Positions 8,881 to 21,858 of a stretch of DNA of 64,000 bases are shown in pieces. The stretch covers positions 58,179,709-58,243,708 of the forward strand of contig OX439128.1 in assembly GCA_949318235.1 (NCBI GenBank), given 5' to 3'. Below the pieces are notes generated by a model. That model ran no database searches and was not told where the DNA came from. It was given only the letters and a program-made list of their open reading frames with translations. The DNA comes from Ecdyonurus torrentis. Taxonomy: Eukaryota > Arthropoda > Insecta > Ephemeroptera > Heptageniidae. A program made the position numbers and the translations under genes. How positions within the stretch are numbered: position 1 is the first letter of the stretch; each line of letters begins with the position of its first letter.

Positions 8881-10830
8881 CCAAGATAAGTGAATTTTGG
8901 GGAATTGTTCTGCACGACGGAACTTGCAAACCTCTCCCTGGCCCCCCACGCTTCTCTCCACGTCCACCCGAGATCGGCCCCGACTCCCCCGACCGGGCAC
9001 GCGTCCTCTTGACCCCCGACCTCCCACCTGACCCCCCTACTTCCGGTTCGGCGTCCCTCTCCCCCTAAACCGGCGAATCTGGCCATGGAAATGTCTGACT
9101 GCCAACAACCGACCTGCTGCCCGATCTCCATCTTGCCCGACCCCCACAGGTTGGGCACTTCCGGTTTAGGTGTAAACCCACCTAAACCGATTTGACTTGT
9201 CTTTTCTCGGGCAATCTCGACTTGTTTCGACTCGGAGTGACTGCTCGCCGATCTCTGACTTGCCCGACCCCCCTCCGACCTTTACTTCCGGTTTAGGTGG
9301 AAATCACACATAAGTGAGTTACTGTTGTGATATTCTAGGCAACCTCGACTCAGGGTGACCGCTCGCCGATCTCTGACTTGCCCGATCCCCTTATGGGTGT
9401 ATTTTGGGGTGGAACATGTTTTTCCAAGTGTTTTTTGTTGTTTCTGTTCATTTGCTATATTAACCTGAACTTATGATTTTTTGCCGTTTTTGGGAATTTT
9501 ACCCCATTTAGGGGTGTTTTTTGGGGTGATATGTTTTTTTCATGTGTTTTTTGTTGTTTCTAAACTTTTGCTATACTTACCCCAACTTATGATTTTTTGC
9601 CGTTTTTGGGCATTTTACCCCATTTAGGGGTGTTTTTTTAGGGTGATATGTTTTTTCCATGTGTTTTTTGTTGTTTCTAAACTTTTCCTATACTTACCTT
9701 AACTTATGATTTTTTGCCGTTTTTGGGGGTTTTACCCCATTTAGGGGTGTTTTTTTGGGGTGACATGTTGTTTTTTATGGGTTTTTTGTTGTTTCTGATC
9801 ATTTGCCATACTAACCCAAACTTATGATTTTTTGCCGTTTTTGGGGGCTTTTACCCCATTTAGGGGTGGTTTTTTGGGGTGACATGTTGTTTTTTATGTG
9901 TTTTGTTTTCTTCCCGACGTTTTTCATGAATAAAAGATTTTTCCATTTTTTTCTTTTTTTTTTTTTTTAAGGCCGTTTTGGGGGTAACAGACCCCCCGAA
10001 TACCTTTTTTTGGGGTGAAAACGGCATTTTGGGGTGAAAAACGGCTAACATTGGTTTTTGCAGAGAAAAAAGTTTTAAACATTTTTTGGGGTGTTTTTTG
10101 GGGGTGGGGGGCTTCCAACCTATATTTATTGGACTCTTTGAAAAATTATAATTTTTTTGGGTGAATTTGGAATTTTTGAAGATTATTATGACTTTATACA
10201 AAGATATAGCATGCAATCTGAACAAAAAAACTTTGAAGCATTTTTTCACCCTTGTTTACACTCGTACATTGATATAACTTGGGTTTTAGACTTTTGGGAA
10301 AATATTCTTTCTGAAAATAGTGCTAACTCGAGAAAACTTACATTCGTTTCTGTACAAGTTACAAGTTTCCCCCCTCTTTTTAAAATAACAAAACTTGACT
10401 TTTTTCAACTTTTGACAACATTTTTAGTCTTTCCCAGGCATTCCCTAGATAGGGTGCCCTCTTGGTTTTTTCGATTTGTCGCGTTTTTTACACTTTTTGA
10501 GAAACGACTTGGTTTTTTTGAAAAAAGCTTCAAATAAAAAAGGTGCGCTATAAGTTTTGGAAGAAGAAAGGTTATCGCTCTTTATGCTCCAGAGTCGTTA
10601 TTTGTAAAGAAAATGAAGAAAAACACTTTTTTTTTGAGCGAAATCTGCTACGAGAGCCCGAGTTTTGAGTAGAATATAGATGAAGTAAGAATCGTATGAA
10701 ACGAGTGGAGGTTGAGGGCCAAGTGAGGATTGTGAAAAGTGTTAGATCTGGTTGTGCTTGAGCCAGGGCGTTGCCCTCTTGCCCTCTTGCCCGATTGCCC
10801 GATTGCCCGATTGCCCTTATGCCCGATTTC
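8881..10830 (+). repeat. Macrosatellite copy 5, L form, 1950 bp
   Basis: By eye this is indistinguishable from copies 3 and 4. It is part of a run of six consecutive L copies (2-7). Confidence 0.93.
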
Positions 10831-12780
10831 CCAAGATAAGTGAATTTTGGGGAATTGTTCTGCACGACGGAACTTGCAAACCTCTCCCTGGCCCCCCACG
10901 CTTCTCTCCACGTCCACCCGAGATCGGCCCCGACTCCCCCGACCGGGCACGCGTCCTCTTGACCCCCGACCTCCCACCTGACCCCCCTACTTCCGGTTCG
11001 GCGTCCCTCTCCCCCTAAACCGGCGAATCTGGCCATGGAAATGTCTGACTGCCAACAACCGACCTGCTGCCCGATCTCCATCTTGCCCGACCCCCACAGG
11101 TTGGGCACTTCCGGTTTAGGTGTAAACCCACCTAAACCGATTTGACTTGTCTTTTCTCGGGCAATCTCGACTTGTTTCGACTCGGAGTGACTGCTCGCCG
11201 ATCTCTGACTTGCCCGACCCCCCTCCGACCTTTACTTCCGGTTTAGGTGGAAATCACACATAAGTGAGTTACTGTTGTGATATTCTAGGCAACCTCGACT
11301 CAGGGTGACCGCTCGCCGATCTCTGACTTGCCCGATCCCCTTATGGGTGTATTTTGGGGTGGAACATGTTTTTCCAAGTGTTTTTTGTTGTTTCTGTTCA
11401 TTTGCTATATTAACCTGAACTTATGATTTTTTGCCGTTTTTGGGAATTTTACCCCATTTAGGGGTGTTTTTTGGGGTGATATGTTTTTTTCATGTGTTTT
11501 TTGTTGTTTCTAAACTTTTGCTATACTTACCCCAACTTATGATTTTTTGCCGTTTTTGGGCATTTTACCCCATTTAGGGGTGTTTTTTTAGGGTGATATG
11601 TTTTTTCCATGTGTTTTTTGTTGTTTCTAAACTTTTCCTATACTTACCTTAACTTATGATTTTTTGCCGTTTTTGGGGGTTTTACCCCATTTAGGGGTGT
11701 TTTTTTGGGGTGACATGTTGTTTTTTATGGGTTTTTTGTTGTTTCTGATCATTTGCCATACTAACCCAAACTTATGATTTTTTGCCGTTTTTGGGGGCTT
11801 TTACCCCATTTAGGGGTGGTTTTTTGGGGTGACATGTTGTTTTTTATGTGTTTTGTTTTCTTCCCGACGTTTTTCATGAATAAAAGATTTTTCCATTTTT
11901 TTCTTTTTTTTTTTTTTTAAGGCCGTTTTGGGGGTAACAGACCCCCCGAATACCTTTTTTTGGGGTGAAAACGGCATTTTGGGGTGAAAAACGGCTAACA
12001 TTGGTTTTTGCAGAGAAAAAAGTTTTAAACATTTTTTGGGGTGTTTTTTGGGGGTGGGGGGCTTCCAACCTATATTTATTGGACTCTTTGAAAAATTATA
12101 ATTTTTTTGGGTGAATTTGGAATTTTTGAAGATTATTATGACTTTATACAAAGATATAGCATGCAATCTGAACAAAAAAACTTTGAAGCATTTTTTCACC
12201 CTTGTTTACACTCGTACATTGATATAACTTGGGTTTTAGACTTTTGGGAAAATATTCTTTCTGAAAATAGTGCTAACTCGAGAAAACTTACATTCGTTTC
12301 TGTACAAGTTACAAGTTTCCCCCCTCTTTTTAAAATAACAAAACTTGACTTTTTTCAACTTTTGACAACATTTTTAGTCTTTCCCAGGCATTCCCTAGAT
12401 AGGGTGCCCTCTTGGTTTTTTCGATTTGTCGCGTTTTTTACACTTTTTGAGAAACGACTTGGTTTTTTTGAAAAAAGCTTCAAATAAAAAAGGTGCGCTA
12501 TAAGTTTTGGAAGAAGAAAGGTTATCGCTCTTTATGCTCCAGAGTCGTTATTTGTAAAGAAAATGAAGAAAAACACTTTTTTTTTGAGCGAAATCTGCTA
12601 CGAGAGCCCGAGTTTTGAGTAGAATATAGATGAAGTAAGAATCGTATGAAACGAGTGGAGGTTGAGGGCCAAGTGAGGATTGTGAAAAGTGTTAGATCTG
12701 GTTGTGCTTGAGCCAGGGCGTTGCCCTCTTGCCCTCTTGCCCGATTGCCCGATTGCCCGATTGCCCTTATGCCCGATTTC
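10831..12780 (+). repeat. Macrosatellite copy 6, L form, 1950 bp
   Basis: By eye this is indistinguishable from copies 3-5. Confidence 0.93.
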
Positions 12781-14730
12781 CCAAGATAAGTGAATTTTGG
12801 GGAATTGTTCTGCACGACGGAACTTGCAAACCTCTCCCTGGCCCCCCACGCTTCTCTCCACGTCCACCCGAGATCGGCCCCGACTCCCCCGACCGGGCAC
12901 GCGTCCTCTTGACCCCCGACCTCCCACCTGACCCCCCTACTTCCGGTTCGGCGTCCCTCTCCCCCTAAACCGGCGAATCTGGCCATGGAAATGTCTGACT
13001 GCCAACAACCGACCTGCTGCCCGATCTCCATCTTGCCCGACCCCCAGAGGTTGGGCACTTCCGGTTTAGGTGTAAACCCACCTAAACCGATTTGACTTGT
13101 CTTTTCTCGGGCAATCTCGACTTGTTTCGACTCGGAGTGACTGCTCGCCGATCTCTGACTTGCCCGACCCCCCTCCGACCTTTACTTCCGGTTTAGGTGG
13201 AAATCACACATAAGTGAGTTACTGTTGTGATATTCTAGGCAACCTCGACTCAGGGTGACCGCTCGCCGATCTCTGACTTGCCCGATCCCCTTATGGGTGT
13301 ATTTTGGGGTGGAACATGTTTTTCCAAGTGTTTTTTGTTGTTTCTGTTCATTTGCTATATTAACCTGAACTTATGATTTTTTGCCGTTTTTGGGAATTTT
13401 ACCCCATTTAGGGGTGTTTTTTGGGGTGATATGTTTTTTTCATGTGTTTTTTGTTGTTTCTAAACTTTTGCTATACTTACCCCAACTTATGATTTTTTGC
13501 CGTTTTTGGGCATTTTACCCCATTTAGGGGTGTTTTTTTAGGGTGATATGTTTTTTCCATGTGTTTTTTGTTGTTTCTAAACTTTTCCTATACTTACCTT
13601 AACTTATGATTTTTTGCCGTTTTTGGGGGTTTTACCCCATTTAGGGGTGTTTTTTTGGGGTGACATGTTGTTTTTTATGGGTTTTTTGTTGTTTCTGATC
13701 ATTTGCCATACTAACCCAAACTTATGATTTTTTGCCGTTTTTGGGGGCTTTTACCCCATTTAGGGGTGGTTTTTTGGGGTGACATGTTGTTTTTTATGTG
13801 TTTTGTTTTCTTCCCGACGTTTTTCATGAATAAAAGATTTTTCCATTTTTTTCTTTTTTTTTTTTTTTAAGGCCGTTTTGGGGGTAACAGACCCCCCGAA
13901 TACCTTTTTTTGGGGTGAAAACGGCATTTTGGGGTGAAAAACGGCTAACATTGGTTTTTGCAGAGAAAAAAGTTTTAAACATTTTTTGGGGTGTTTTTTG
14001 GGGGTGGGGGGCTTCCAACCTATATTTATTGGACTCTTTGAAAAATTATAATTTTTTTGGGTGAATTTGGAATTTTTGAAGATTATTATGACTTTATACA
14101 AAGATATAGCATGCAATCTGAACAAAAAAACTTTGAAGCATTTTTTCACCCTTGTTTACACTCGTACATTGATATAACTTGGGTTTTAGACTTTTGGGAA
14201 AATATTCTTTCTGAAAATAGTGCTAACTCGAGAAAACTTACATTCGTTTCTGTACAAGTTACAAGTTTCCCCCCTCTTTTTAAAATAACAAAACTTGACT
14301 TTTTTCAACTTTTGACAACATTTTTAGTCTTTCCCAGGCATTCCCTAGATAGGGTGCCCTCTTGGTTTTTTCGATTTGTCGCGTTTTTTACACTTTTTGA
14401 GAAACGACTTGGTTTTTTTGAAAAAAGCTTCAAATAAAAAAGGTGCGCTATAAGTTTTGGAAGAAGAAAGGTTATCGCTCTTTATGCTCCAGAGTCGTTA
14501 TTTGTAAAGAAAATGAAGAAAAACACTTTTTTTTTGAGCGAAATCTGCTACGAGAGCCCGAGTTTTGAGTAGAATATAGATGAAGTAAGAATCGTATGAA
14601 ACGAGTGGAGGTTGAGGGCCAAGTGAGGATTGTGAAAAGTGTTAGATCTGGTTGTGCTTGAGCCAGGGCGTTGCCCTCTTGCCCTCTTGCCCGATTGCCC
14701 GATTGCCCGATTGCCCTTATGCCCGATTTC
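12781..14730 (+). repeat. Macrosatellite copy 7, L form with one S base, 1950 bp
   Basis: This is an L copy except for G at 13047, giving the S marker CAGAGG instead of CACAGG, while flanking markers on both sides stay L. It is the last copy before the first S unit. A short conversion tract or a point change would both explain it. Confidence 0.9.
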
Positions 14731-16456
14731 CCAAGATAAGTGAATTTTGGGGAATTGTTCTGCACGACGGAACTTGCAAACCTCTCCCTGGCCCCCCACG
14801 CTTCTCTCCACGTCCACCCGAGATCGGCCCCGACTCCCCCGACCGGGCACGCGTCCTCTTGACCCCCGACCTCCCACCTGACCCCCCTACTTCCGGTTCG
14901 GCGCCCCTCTCCCCCTAAACCGGCGACTCTGGCCATGGAAGTGTCTGACTGCCAACGACCGACCTGCTGCCCGATCTCCATCCTGCCCGACCCCCAGAGG
15001 TTGGGCACTTCCGGTTTAGGTGTAAACCCACCTAAACCGATTTGACTTGTCTTTTCTCGGGCAATCTCGACTTGTTTCGACTCGGGGTGACTGCTCGCGG
15101 ATCTCTGACTTGCCCGACCCCCCTCCGACCTTTACTTCCGGTTTAGGTGGAAATCACACATTACTAAGTTACTGTTGTGATATTCTAGGCAACCTCGACT
15201 CAGGGTGACCGCTCGCCGATCTCTGACTTGCCCGATCCCCTTATGGGTGTATTTTGGGGTGAGACATGTTTTTTCAAGTGTTTTTTGTTGTTTCTGACCA
15301 TTTGACATACTAACCTGAACTTATGATTTTTTGCCGTTTTTGGGAATTTTACCCCATTTAGGGGTGGTTTTTTGGGGTGATATGTTTTTTTCATGTGTTT
15401 TTTGTTGTTTCTAAACTTTTGCTATACTTACCCCAACTTATGATTTTTTGCCGTTTTTGGGGGCTTTTACCCCATTTAGGGGTGGTTTTTTGGGGTGACA
15501 TGTTGTTTTTTATGTTTTTTTTTTCTTCCTGACATTTTTCATGCAAAAAAGATTTTTCCGTTTGTTTCTGTTTTTTTTTTTTTTTTTTTTTTTTTAGGCC
15601 GTTTTGGGGGTAACAGACCCCCCACTTACCTTTTTTTTGGGTGAAAACGGCATTTTGGGGTGAAAAACGGCTAACATTAGTTTTTGCAGAGAAAAACGTT
15701 TTAAACATTTTTTGTGGTGTTTTTTGGGGGTGGGGGGCTCCCAACCTATATTTATTGGACTCTTTGAAAAATTATAATTTTTTTGGGTGAATTTGGAATT
15801 TTTGAAGATTATTATGACTTTATACAAAGATATAGCATGCAAACTTAACAAAAAAACTTTGAAGCATTTTTTTACCCTTGTTTACTATCGTACATTGATA
15901 TAACTTGGGTTTTGGACTCTTGAAAAAATATTCTTTCTGAAAATAGTGCTAACTCGAGAAAACTTACTTTCGTTTCTGTACAAGTTAGAAGTTTCCCCCC
16001 TCTTTTTAAAATAACAAAACTTGACTTTTTTCAACTTTTGACAACATTTTTAGTCTTTCCCAGGCATTCCCTAGATAGGGTGCCCTCTTGGTTTTTTCGA
16101 TTTGTCGCGTTTTTTACACTTTTTTAGAAACGACTTGTTTTTTTTGAAAAAAGCTTCAAATAAAAAAGGTGCGCTATAAGTTTTGGAAGAAGAAAGGTTA
16201 TCGCTCTTTATGCTCCAGAGTCGTTATTTGTAAAGAAAATGAAGAAAAACACTTTTTTTTTGAGCGAAATCTGCTACGAGAGCCCGAGTTTTGAGTAGAA
16301 TATAGATGAAGTAAGAATCGTATGAAACGAGTGGAGGTTGAGGGCCAAGTGAGGATTGTGAAAAGTGTTAGATCTGGTTGTGCTTGAGCCAGGGCGTTGC
16401 CCTCTTGCCCTCTTGCCCGATTGCCCGATTGCCCGATTGCCCTTATGCCCGATTTC
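14731..16456 (+). repeat. Macrosatellite copy 8, S form, 1726 bp
   Basis: This is the first clean S copy: S markers from about 14903, two full subrepeats (15241-15356, 15357-15474), a 25-T run at 15571-15595, and S-specific stops in the frame that is open in L. Confidence 0.93.
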
Positions 16457-18182
16457 CCAAGATAAGTGAATTTTGGGGAATTGTTCTGCACGACGGAACT
16501 TGCAAACCTCTCCCTGGCCCCCCACGCTTCTCTCCACGTCCACCCGAGATCGGCCCCGACTCCCCCGACCGGGCACGCGTCCTCTTGACCCCCGACCTCC
16601 CACCTGACCCCCCTACTTCCGGTTCGGCGCCCCTCTCCCCCTAAACCGGCGACTCTGGCCATGGAAGTGTCTGACTGCCAACGACCGACCTGCTGCCCGA
16701 TCTCCATCCTGCCCGACCCCCAGAGGTTGGGCACTTCCGGTTTAGGTGTAAACCCACCTAAACCGATTTGACTTGTCTTTTCTCGGGCAATCTCGACTTG
16801 TTTCGACTCGGGGTGACTGCTCGCGGATCTCTGACTTGCCCGACCCCCCTCCGACCTTTACTTCCGGTTTAGGTGGAAATCACACATTACTAAGTTACTG
16901 TTGTGATATTCTAGGCAACCTCGACTCAGGGTGACCGCTCGCCGATCTCTGACTTGCCCGATCCCCTTATGGGTGTATTTTGGGGTGAGACATGTTTTTT
17001 CAAGTGTTTTTTGTTGTTTCTGACCATTTGACATACTAACCTGAACTTATGATTTTTTGCCGTTTTTGGGAATTTTACCCCATTTAGGGGTGGTTTTTTG
17101 GGGTGATATGTTTTTTTCATGTGTTTTTTGTTGTTTCTAAACTTTTGCTATACTTACCCCAACTTATGATTTTTTGCCGTTTTTGGGGGCTTTTACCCCA
17201 TTTAGGGGTGGTTTTTTGGGGTGACATGTTGTTTTTTATGTTTTTTTTTTCTTCCTGACATTTTTCATGCAAAAAAGATTTTTCCGTTTGTTTCTGTTTT
17301 TTTTTTTTTTTTTTTTTTTTTAGGCCGTTTTGGGGGTAACAGACCCCCCACTTACCTTTTTTTTGGGTGAAAACGGCATTTTGGGGTGAAAAACGGCTAA
17401 CATTAGTTTTTGCAGAGAAAAACGTTTTAAACATTTTTTGTGGTGTTTTTTGGGGGTGGGGGGCTCCCAACCTATATTTATTGGACTCTTTGAAAAATTA
17501 TAATTTTTTTGGGTGAATTTGGAATTTTTGAAGATTATTATGACTTTATACAAAGATATAGCATGCAAACTTAACAAAAAAACTTTGAAGCATTTTTTTA
17601 CCCTTGTTTACTATCGTACATTGATATAACTTGGGTTTTGGACTCTTGAAAAAATATTCTTTCTGAAAATAGTGCTAACTCGAGAAAACTTACTTTCGTT
17701 TCTGTACAAGTTAGAAGTTTCCCCCCTCTTTTTAAAATAACAAAACTTGACTTTTTTCAACTTTTGACAACATTTTTAGTCTTTCCCAGGCATTCCCTAG
17801 ATAGGGTGCCCTCTTGGTTTTTTCGATTTGTCGCGTTTTTTACACTTTTTTAGAAACGACTTGTTTTTTTTGAAAAAAGCTTCAAATAAAAAAGGTGCGC
17901 TATAAGTTTTGGAAGAAGAAAGGTTATCGCTCTTTATGCTCCAGAGTCGTTATTTGTAAAGAAAATGAAGAAAAACACTTTTTTTTTGAGCGAAATCTGC
18001 TACGAGAGGCCGAGTTTTGAGTAGAATATAGATGAAGCAAGAATCGTATGAAACAAGTCGAGGTTGAAGGCCAAGTGAGGATTGTGAAAAGTGTTAGATC
18101 TGGTTGTGCTTGAGCCAGGGCGTTGCCCTCTTGCCCTCTTGCCCGATTGCCCGATTGCCCGATTGCCCGATTGCCCGATTTC
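16457..18182 (+). repeat. Macrosatellite copy 9, S form, 1726 bp
   Basis: This is an S copy. Its right end carries the alternative flank (GAGAGGCCGAG, GATGAAGCAAG, AACAAGTCGAGG near 18005-18062) and five perfect octamers. Confidence 0.93.
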
Positions 18183-20132
18183 CCAAGATAAGTGAATTTT
18201 GGGGAATTGTTCTGCACGACGGAACTTGCAAACCTCTCCCTGGCCCCCCACGCTTCTCTCCACGTCCACCCGAGATCGGCCCCGACTCCCCCGACCGGGC
18301 ACGCGTCCTCTTGACCCCCGACCTCCCACCTGACCCCCCTACTTCCGGTTCGGCGTCCCTCTCCCCCTAAACCGGCGAATCTGGCCATGGAAATGTCTGA
18401 CTGCCAACAACCGACCTGCTGCCCGATCTCCATCTTGCCCGACCCCCACAGGTTGGGCACTTCCGGTTTAGGTGTAAACCCACCTAAACCGATTTGACTT
18501 GTCTTTTCTCGGGCAATCTCGACTTGTTTCGACTCGGAGTGACTGCTCGCCGATCTCTGACTTGCCCGACCCCCCTCCGACCTTTACTTCCGGTTTAGGT
18601 GGAAATCACACATAAGTGAGTTACTGTTGTGATATTCTAGGCAACCTCGACTCAGGGTGACCGCTCGCCGATCTCTGACTTGCCCGATCCCCTTATGGGT
18701 GTATTTTGGGGTGGAACATGTTTTTCCAAGTGTTTTTTGTTGTTTCTGTTCATTTGCTATATTAACCTGAACTTATGATTTTTTGCCGTTTTTGGGAATT
18801 TTACCCCATTTAGGGGTGTTTTTTGGGGTGATATGTTTTTTTCATGTGTTTTTTGTTGTTTCTAAACTTTTGCTATACTTACCCCAACTTATGATTTTTT
18901 GCCGTTTTTGGGCATTTTACCCCATTTAGGGGTGTTTTTTTAGGGTGATATGTTTTTTCCATGTGTTTTTTGTTGTTTCTAAACTTTTCCTATACTTACC
19001 TTAACTTATGATTTTTTGCCGTTTTTGGGGGTTTTACCCCATTTAGGGGTGTTTTTTTGGGGTGACATGTTGTTTTTTATGGGTTTTTTGTTGTTTCTGA
19101 TCATTTGCCATACTAACCCAAACTTATGATTTTTTGCCGTTTTTGGGGGCTTTTACCCCATTTAGGGGTGGTTTTTTGGGGTGACATGTTGTTTTTTATG
19201 TGTTTTGTTTTCTTCCCGACGTTTTTCATGAATAAAAGATTTTTCCATTTTTTTCTTTTTTTTTTTTTTTAAGGCCGTTTTGGGGGTAACAGACCCCCCG
19301 AATACCTTTTTTTGGGGTGAAAACGGCATTTTGGGGTGAAAAACGGCTAACATTGGTTTTTGCAGAGAAAAAAGTTTTAAACATTTTTTGGGGTGTTTTT
19401 TGGGGGTGGGGGGCTTCCAACCTATATTTATTGGACTCTTTGAAAAATTATAATTTTTTTGGGTGAATTTGGAATTTTTGAAGATTATTATGACTTTATA
19501 CAAAGATATAGCATGCAATCTGAACAAAAAAACTTTGAAGCATTTTTTCACCCTTGTTTACACTCGTACATTGATATAACTTGGGTTTTAGACTTTTGGG
19601 AAAATATTCTTTCTGAAAATAGTGCTAACTCGAGAAAACTTACATTCGTTTCTGTACAAGTTACAAGTTTCCCCCCTCTTTTTAAAATAACAAAACTTGA
19701 CTTTTTTCAACTTTTGACAACATTTTTAGTCTTTCCCAGGCATTCCCTAGATAGGGTGCCCTCTTGGTTTTTTCGATTTGTCGCGTTTTTTACACTTTTT
19801 GAGAAACGACTTGGTTTTTTTGAAAAAAGCTTCAAATAAAAAAGGTGCGCTATAAGTTTTGGAAGAAGAAAGGTTATCGCTCTTTATGCTCCAGAGTCGT
19901 TATTTGTAAAGAAAATGAAGAAAAACACTTTTTTTTTGAGCGAAATCTGCTACGAGAGCCCGAGTTTTGAGTAGAATATAGATGAAGTAAGAATCGTATG
20001 AAACGAGTGGAGGTTGAGGGCCAAGTGAGGATTGTGAAAAGTGTTAGATCTGGTTGTGCTTGAGCCAGGGCGTTGCCCTCTTGCCCTCTTGCCCGATTGC
20101 CCGATTGCCCGATTGCCCTTATGCCCGATTTC
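18183..20132 (+). repeat. Macrosatellite copy 10, L form, 1950 bp
   Basis: This L copy follows two S copies. Together with copy 11 it forms an L-S dimer of 3676 bp. Confidence 0.93.
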
Positions 20133-21858
20133 CCAAGATAAGTGAATTTTGGGGAATTGTTCTGCACGACGGAACTTGCAAACCTCTCCCTGGCCCCCCA
20201 CGCTTCTCTCCACGTCCACCCGAGATCGGCCCCGACTCCCCCGACCGGGCACGCGTCCTCTTGACCCCCGACCTCCCACCTGACCCCCCTACTTCCGGTT
20301 CGGCGCCCCTCTCCCCCTAAACCGGCGACTCTGGCCATGGAAGTGTCTGACTGCCAACGACCGACCTGCTGCCCGATCTCCATCCTGCCCGACCCCCAGA
20401 GGTTGGGCACTTCCGGTTTAGGTGTAAACCCACCTAAACCGATTTGACTTGTCTTTTCTCGGGCAATCTCGACTTGTTTCGACTCGGGGTGACTGCTCGC
20501 GGATCTCTGACTTGCCCGACCCCCCTCCGACCTTTACTTCCGGTTTAGGTGGAAATCACACATTACTAAGTTACTGTTGTGATATTCTAGGCAACCTCGA
20601 CTCAGGGTGACCGCTCGCCGATCTCTGACTTGCCCGATCCCCTTATGGGTGTATTTTGGGGTGAGACATGTTTTTTCAAGTGTTTTTTGTTGTTTCTGAC
20701 CATTTGACATACTAACCTGAACTTATGATTTTTTGCCGTTTTTGGGAATTTTACCCCATTTAGGGGTGGTTTTTTGGGGTGATATGTTTTTTTCATGTGT
20801 TTTTTGTTGTTTCTAAACTTTTGCTATACTTACCCCAACTTATGATTTTTTGCCGTTTTTGGGGGCTTTTACCCCATTTAGGGGTGGTTTTTTGGGGTGA
20901 CATGTTGTTTTTTATGTTTTTTTTTTCTTCCTGACATTTTTCATGCAAAAAAGATTTTTCCGTTTGTTTCTGTTTTTTTTTTTTTTTTTTTTTTTTTAGG
21001 CCGTTTTGGGGGTAACAGACCCCCCACTTACCTTTTTTTTGGGTGAAAACGGCATTTTGGGGTGAAAAACGGCTAACATTAGTTTTTGCAGAGAAAAACG
21101 TTTTAAACATTTTTTGTGGTGTTTTTTGGGGGTGGGGGGCTCCCAACCTATATTTATTGGACTCTTTGAAAAATTATAATTTTTTTGGGTGAATTTGGAA
21201 TTTTTGAAGATTATTATGACTTTATACAAAGATATAGCATGCAAACTTAACAAAAAAACTTTGAAGCATTTTTTTACCCTTGTTTACTATCGTACATTGA
21301 TATAACTTGGGTTTTGGACTCTTGAAAAAATATTCTTTCTGAAAATAGTGCTAACTCGAGAAAACTTACTTTCGTTTCTGTACAAGTTAGAAGTTTCCCC
21401 CCTCTTTTTAAAATAACAAAACTTGACTTTTTTCAACTTTTGACAACATTTTTAGTCTTTCCCAGGCATTCCCTAGATAGGGTGCCCTCTTGGTTTTTTC
21501 GATTTGTCGCGTTTTTTACACTTTTTTAGAAACGACTTGTTTTTTTTGAAAAAAGCTTCAAATAAAAAAGGTGCGCTATAAGTTTTGGAAGAAGAAAGGT
21601 TATCGCTCTTTATGCTCCAGAGTCGTTATTTGTAAAGAAAATGAAGAAAAACACTTTTTTTTTGAGCGAAATCTGCTACGAGAGCCCGAGTTTTGAGTAG
21701 AATATAGATGAAGTAAGAATCGTATGAAACGAGTGGAGGTTGAGGGCCAAGTGAGGATTGTGAAAAGTGTTAGATCTGGTTGTGCTTGAGCCAGGGCGTT
21801 GCCCTCTTGCCCTCTTGCCCGATTGCCCGATTGCCCGATTGCCCTTATGCCCGATTTC
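20133..21858 (+). repeat. Macrosatellite copy 11, S form, 1726 bp
   Basis: This S copy is the second half of the L-S dimer 18183-21858. It ends with the common flank (GAGAGCCCGAG), unlike most S copies that precede L. Confidence 0.93.
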
